Shown piece by piece: positions 62,838-64,000 of a stretch of 64,000 bases of DNA. The stretch comes from Betaproteobacteria bacterium (GTDB taxonomy: Bacteria; Pseudomonadota; Gammaproteobacteria; Burkholderiales; JAEUOS01). Every line of letters begins with the position of its first letter. The first letter of the stretch is position 1. The stretch spans positions 62,001 through 126,000 of the forward strand of contig JAQGMJ010000045.1 of assembly GCA_028292405.1 (NCBI GenBank), in the 5' to 3' direction. Both the position numbers and the translations under genes were made by a program. Below the pieces are notes generated by a model that searched no databases, was not told the DNA's origin, and worked only from the letters and a program-made list of their open reading frames with translations.

Positions 62838-62853
62838 ATTGCCAATTTGCAAT
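62838..62853. promoter_or_regulatory. LysR-box candidate between lysR and gst
   Basis: ATTGC-CAATTT-GCAAT is an inverted repeat with T-N11-A spacing (62839/62851), the classical LysR consensus, placed between divergent starts. Confidence 0.6.
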
Positions 62854-62892
62854 ATTACATTAGGCACATCAATCATCCATTGGAGCAGCGCA

Positions 62893-63615
62893 ATGCATTC
62901 CACCCAGCCCCCTGCCAACCCCAAACCGGTGCTGATCAGCCATGCCCTGTGCCCCTATGTGCAGCGCGCCGCCATTGTGCTGCTGGAAAAAGGCGTCGAG
63001 TTCGAGCGCCGCGACGTCGACCTGGCGAACAAGCCGGCCTGGTTTCTCGACATCTCGCCGCTGGGCAAGACGCCGGTGCTGCTGGCCGGCGGCGCCGCGC
63101 TGTTCGAGTCAGCCGCAATTTGCGAATACCTGGACGACACCACCTTGCCGCGCCTGCATCCGGCCGATCCGCTGACGCGGGCGCGGCATCGCGCCTGGAT
63201 GGAATTCGGGTCGGAGACCCTGAACACCATCGCCGGCTTTTACAACGCCGCCGACGAGGCCATATTGACGCTGAAGGCGCGCGAGTTGCACGCGAAGTTC
63301 GCGCGGATGGAGCACGTTTTGGGAGACGGGCCGTATTTCAACGGCGCGGCGTTTTGCATCGTCGATGCGGTGTTCGCGCCGGTGTTCCGCTATTTCGAGG
63401 GGTTCAAGCGCATCGGCGAATTCGGCTTTTTCGATGGCCTGCCGAAGGTCAATGCCTGGCGCGCATCGCTGGCCGCACGCCCTTCGGTGCGCGCGGCAGC
63501 GCGGCCGGACTATGCGGAGCGCCTGCTGAAGTTCCTGCTCGCCCGCGCCTCGATGCTTTCGCGGCGCATCCTGGCACAGCAGCCGGATGCTTTCGGGGCG
63601 CCCATGCAACATTAA
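62893..63615 (+). CDS. Glutathione S-transferase
   Basis: A 240-residue GST with thioredoxin-like N-domain ('LISHALCPYVQRAAIVLLEK', 'ISPLGKTPVLLAGGAALFES') and helical C-domain ('YFNGAAFCIVDAVFAPVFRY'). The CPYV motif puts Cys at the position used by omega/beta-like classes, so thiol-transferase or deglutathionylation is possible. Start at 62893 with TGGAG upstream. Confidence 0.88.
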   Translation: MHSTQPPANPKPVLISHALCPYVQRAAIVLLEKGVEFERRDVDLANKPAWFLDISPLGKTPVLLAGGAALFESAAICEYLDDTTLPRLHPADPLTRARHRAWMEFGSETLNTIAGFYNAADEAILTLKARELHAKFARMEHVLGDGPYFNGAAFCIVDAVFAPVFRYFEGFKRIGEFGFFDGLPKVNAWRASLAARPSVRAAARPDYAERLLKFLLARASMLSRRILAQQPDAFGAPMQH

Positions 63616-63616
63616 A

Positions 63617-63645
63617 AAAGGCCGCCCATGGGCGGCCTTTTTCCG
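63617..63645. terminator. Bidirectional terminator
   Basis: AAAGGCCGCCC/GGGCGGCCTTT is a perfect palindrome (63617-63640) with flanking A and T tracts, between convergent genes. Confidence 0.85.
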
Positions 63646-63655
63646 GTGTCGGGGA

Positions 63656-64000
63656 TTACTCCAGGGTGATGTTGTTGCTCTTTACCAGGGCACCCCAGCG
63701 CGCCACCTGGCCCTGGACGAACTTGGCGAATTCCTCCGGGGAATTACCCACCGGCTCGATGCCCTTGCTGATCATCTGCTTGCGCACTTCTGGGTTTTGC
63801 ACCGCCGTGTGCACCGCGGCCGAGAGCTTGTTGACGATCGCCTTGGGCGTTGCGGCGGGAAGAAAAAAGCCGTTCCACTCCACCACCTCGAAGTCCTTGA
63901 AGCCGGATTCCATCATCGTCGGCACCTCCGGCAGGGCCTCCATCCGCTTGGCTGAGGTGACGGCGAGGGCGCGCAGCTTGCCGGAGGTGACGAAGGGCAG
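63656..64000 (-). CDS. Bug/TctC-family periplasmic binding protein, C-terminal part
   Basis: The frame is open to the window edge, so the N-terminus is missing. The 114 visible residues are the C-terminal part: 'SGKLRALAVTSAKRMEALPE', 'VPTMMESGFKDFEVVEWNGF' and 'KGIEPVGNSPEEFAKFVQGQ', all typical of Bug proteins. Fifth Bug gene of the window. Confidence 0.88.
   Translation of the reverse strand: MPFVTSGKLRALAVTSAKRMEALPEVPTMMESGFKDFEVVEWNGFFLPAATPKAIVNKLSAAVHTAVQNPEVRKQMISKGIEPVGNSPEEFAKFVQGQVARWGALVKSNNITLE

Overview
The window is a high-GC stretch from a betaproteobacterium, most like Rhodocyclales/Burkholderiales. This is inferred from the tmRNA tag ANDERFALAA, the orders cysI-DUF934-cobA and rsxB-nth-DUF1841, the FdxA-type ferredoxin, and five periplasmic binding proteins of the Bug/TctC family, which is expanded in Burkholderiales. 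Genes are dense. There is no rRNA, tRNA, CRISPR array or intact transposase.

Layout. 0-8.4 kb: 3' end of a zinc-type alcohol dehydrogenase, a LysR regulator, an assimilatory sulfite-reduction operon with siroheme synthesis (cysI, DUF934, cobA, rhodanese), a degenerate EAL protein, a 1-Cys peroxiredoxin, dsbB and a 7Fe ferredoxin. 8.5-12.1 kb: a 1181-residue flavoprotein that looks like both subunits of an NfnAB-type transhydrogenase fused behind the ferredoxin gene. 12.4-19.1 kb: a membrane cluster of unknown function (SPFH protein, DUF4178 zinc-ribbon membrane protein, 56-residue peptide, DUF350 protein, membrane-anchored aminopropyltransferase, Tat/lipobox FAD oxidoreductase), bounded by a tandem 40-bp repeat and a long hairpin. 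19.2-35.1 kb: mostly housekeeping and lipid genes (RraA-like, SMP-30-like, two TPR paralogues, TetR, rsxB, nth, ubiG, gph, DUF455, cyclopropane fatty acid synthase) and one orphan molybdenum hydroxylase large subunit.

At 35.36-35.73 kb lies the tmRNA gene. From there to about 58.4 kb is a catabolic accessory region: a LysR-controlled set (amidase, Bug protein, MmgE/PrpD); a GntR-led set (form II molybdenum hydroxylase, complete Liv ABC transporter, cupin, alpha/beta hydrolase); an acetolactate-synthase-like enzyme divergent from an Lrp regulator; and a second GntR divergent from an operon of a RidA-like protein, a dihydroxyphthalate-decarboxylase-like protein, a CCG (HdrB-type) Fe-S protein, a Rieske ferredoxin and two Bug proteins. 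Its substrate cannot be named. 58.6-64 kb returns to scattered genes (zeta-class GST, DHDPS-family lyase, secreted peptide, L,D-transpeptidase-like protein, LysR, GST, partial Bug protein).

The strongest candidates for an undescribed system are the 12.4-19.1 kb polyamine/SPFH membrane cluster and the 53.7-58.4 kb operon. The latter combines a perfect CCG non-cubane cluster motif with a Rieske ferredoxin, a cytoplasmic decarboxylase-like fold and a RidA paralogue that lacks the catalytic arginine.
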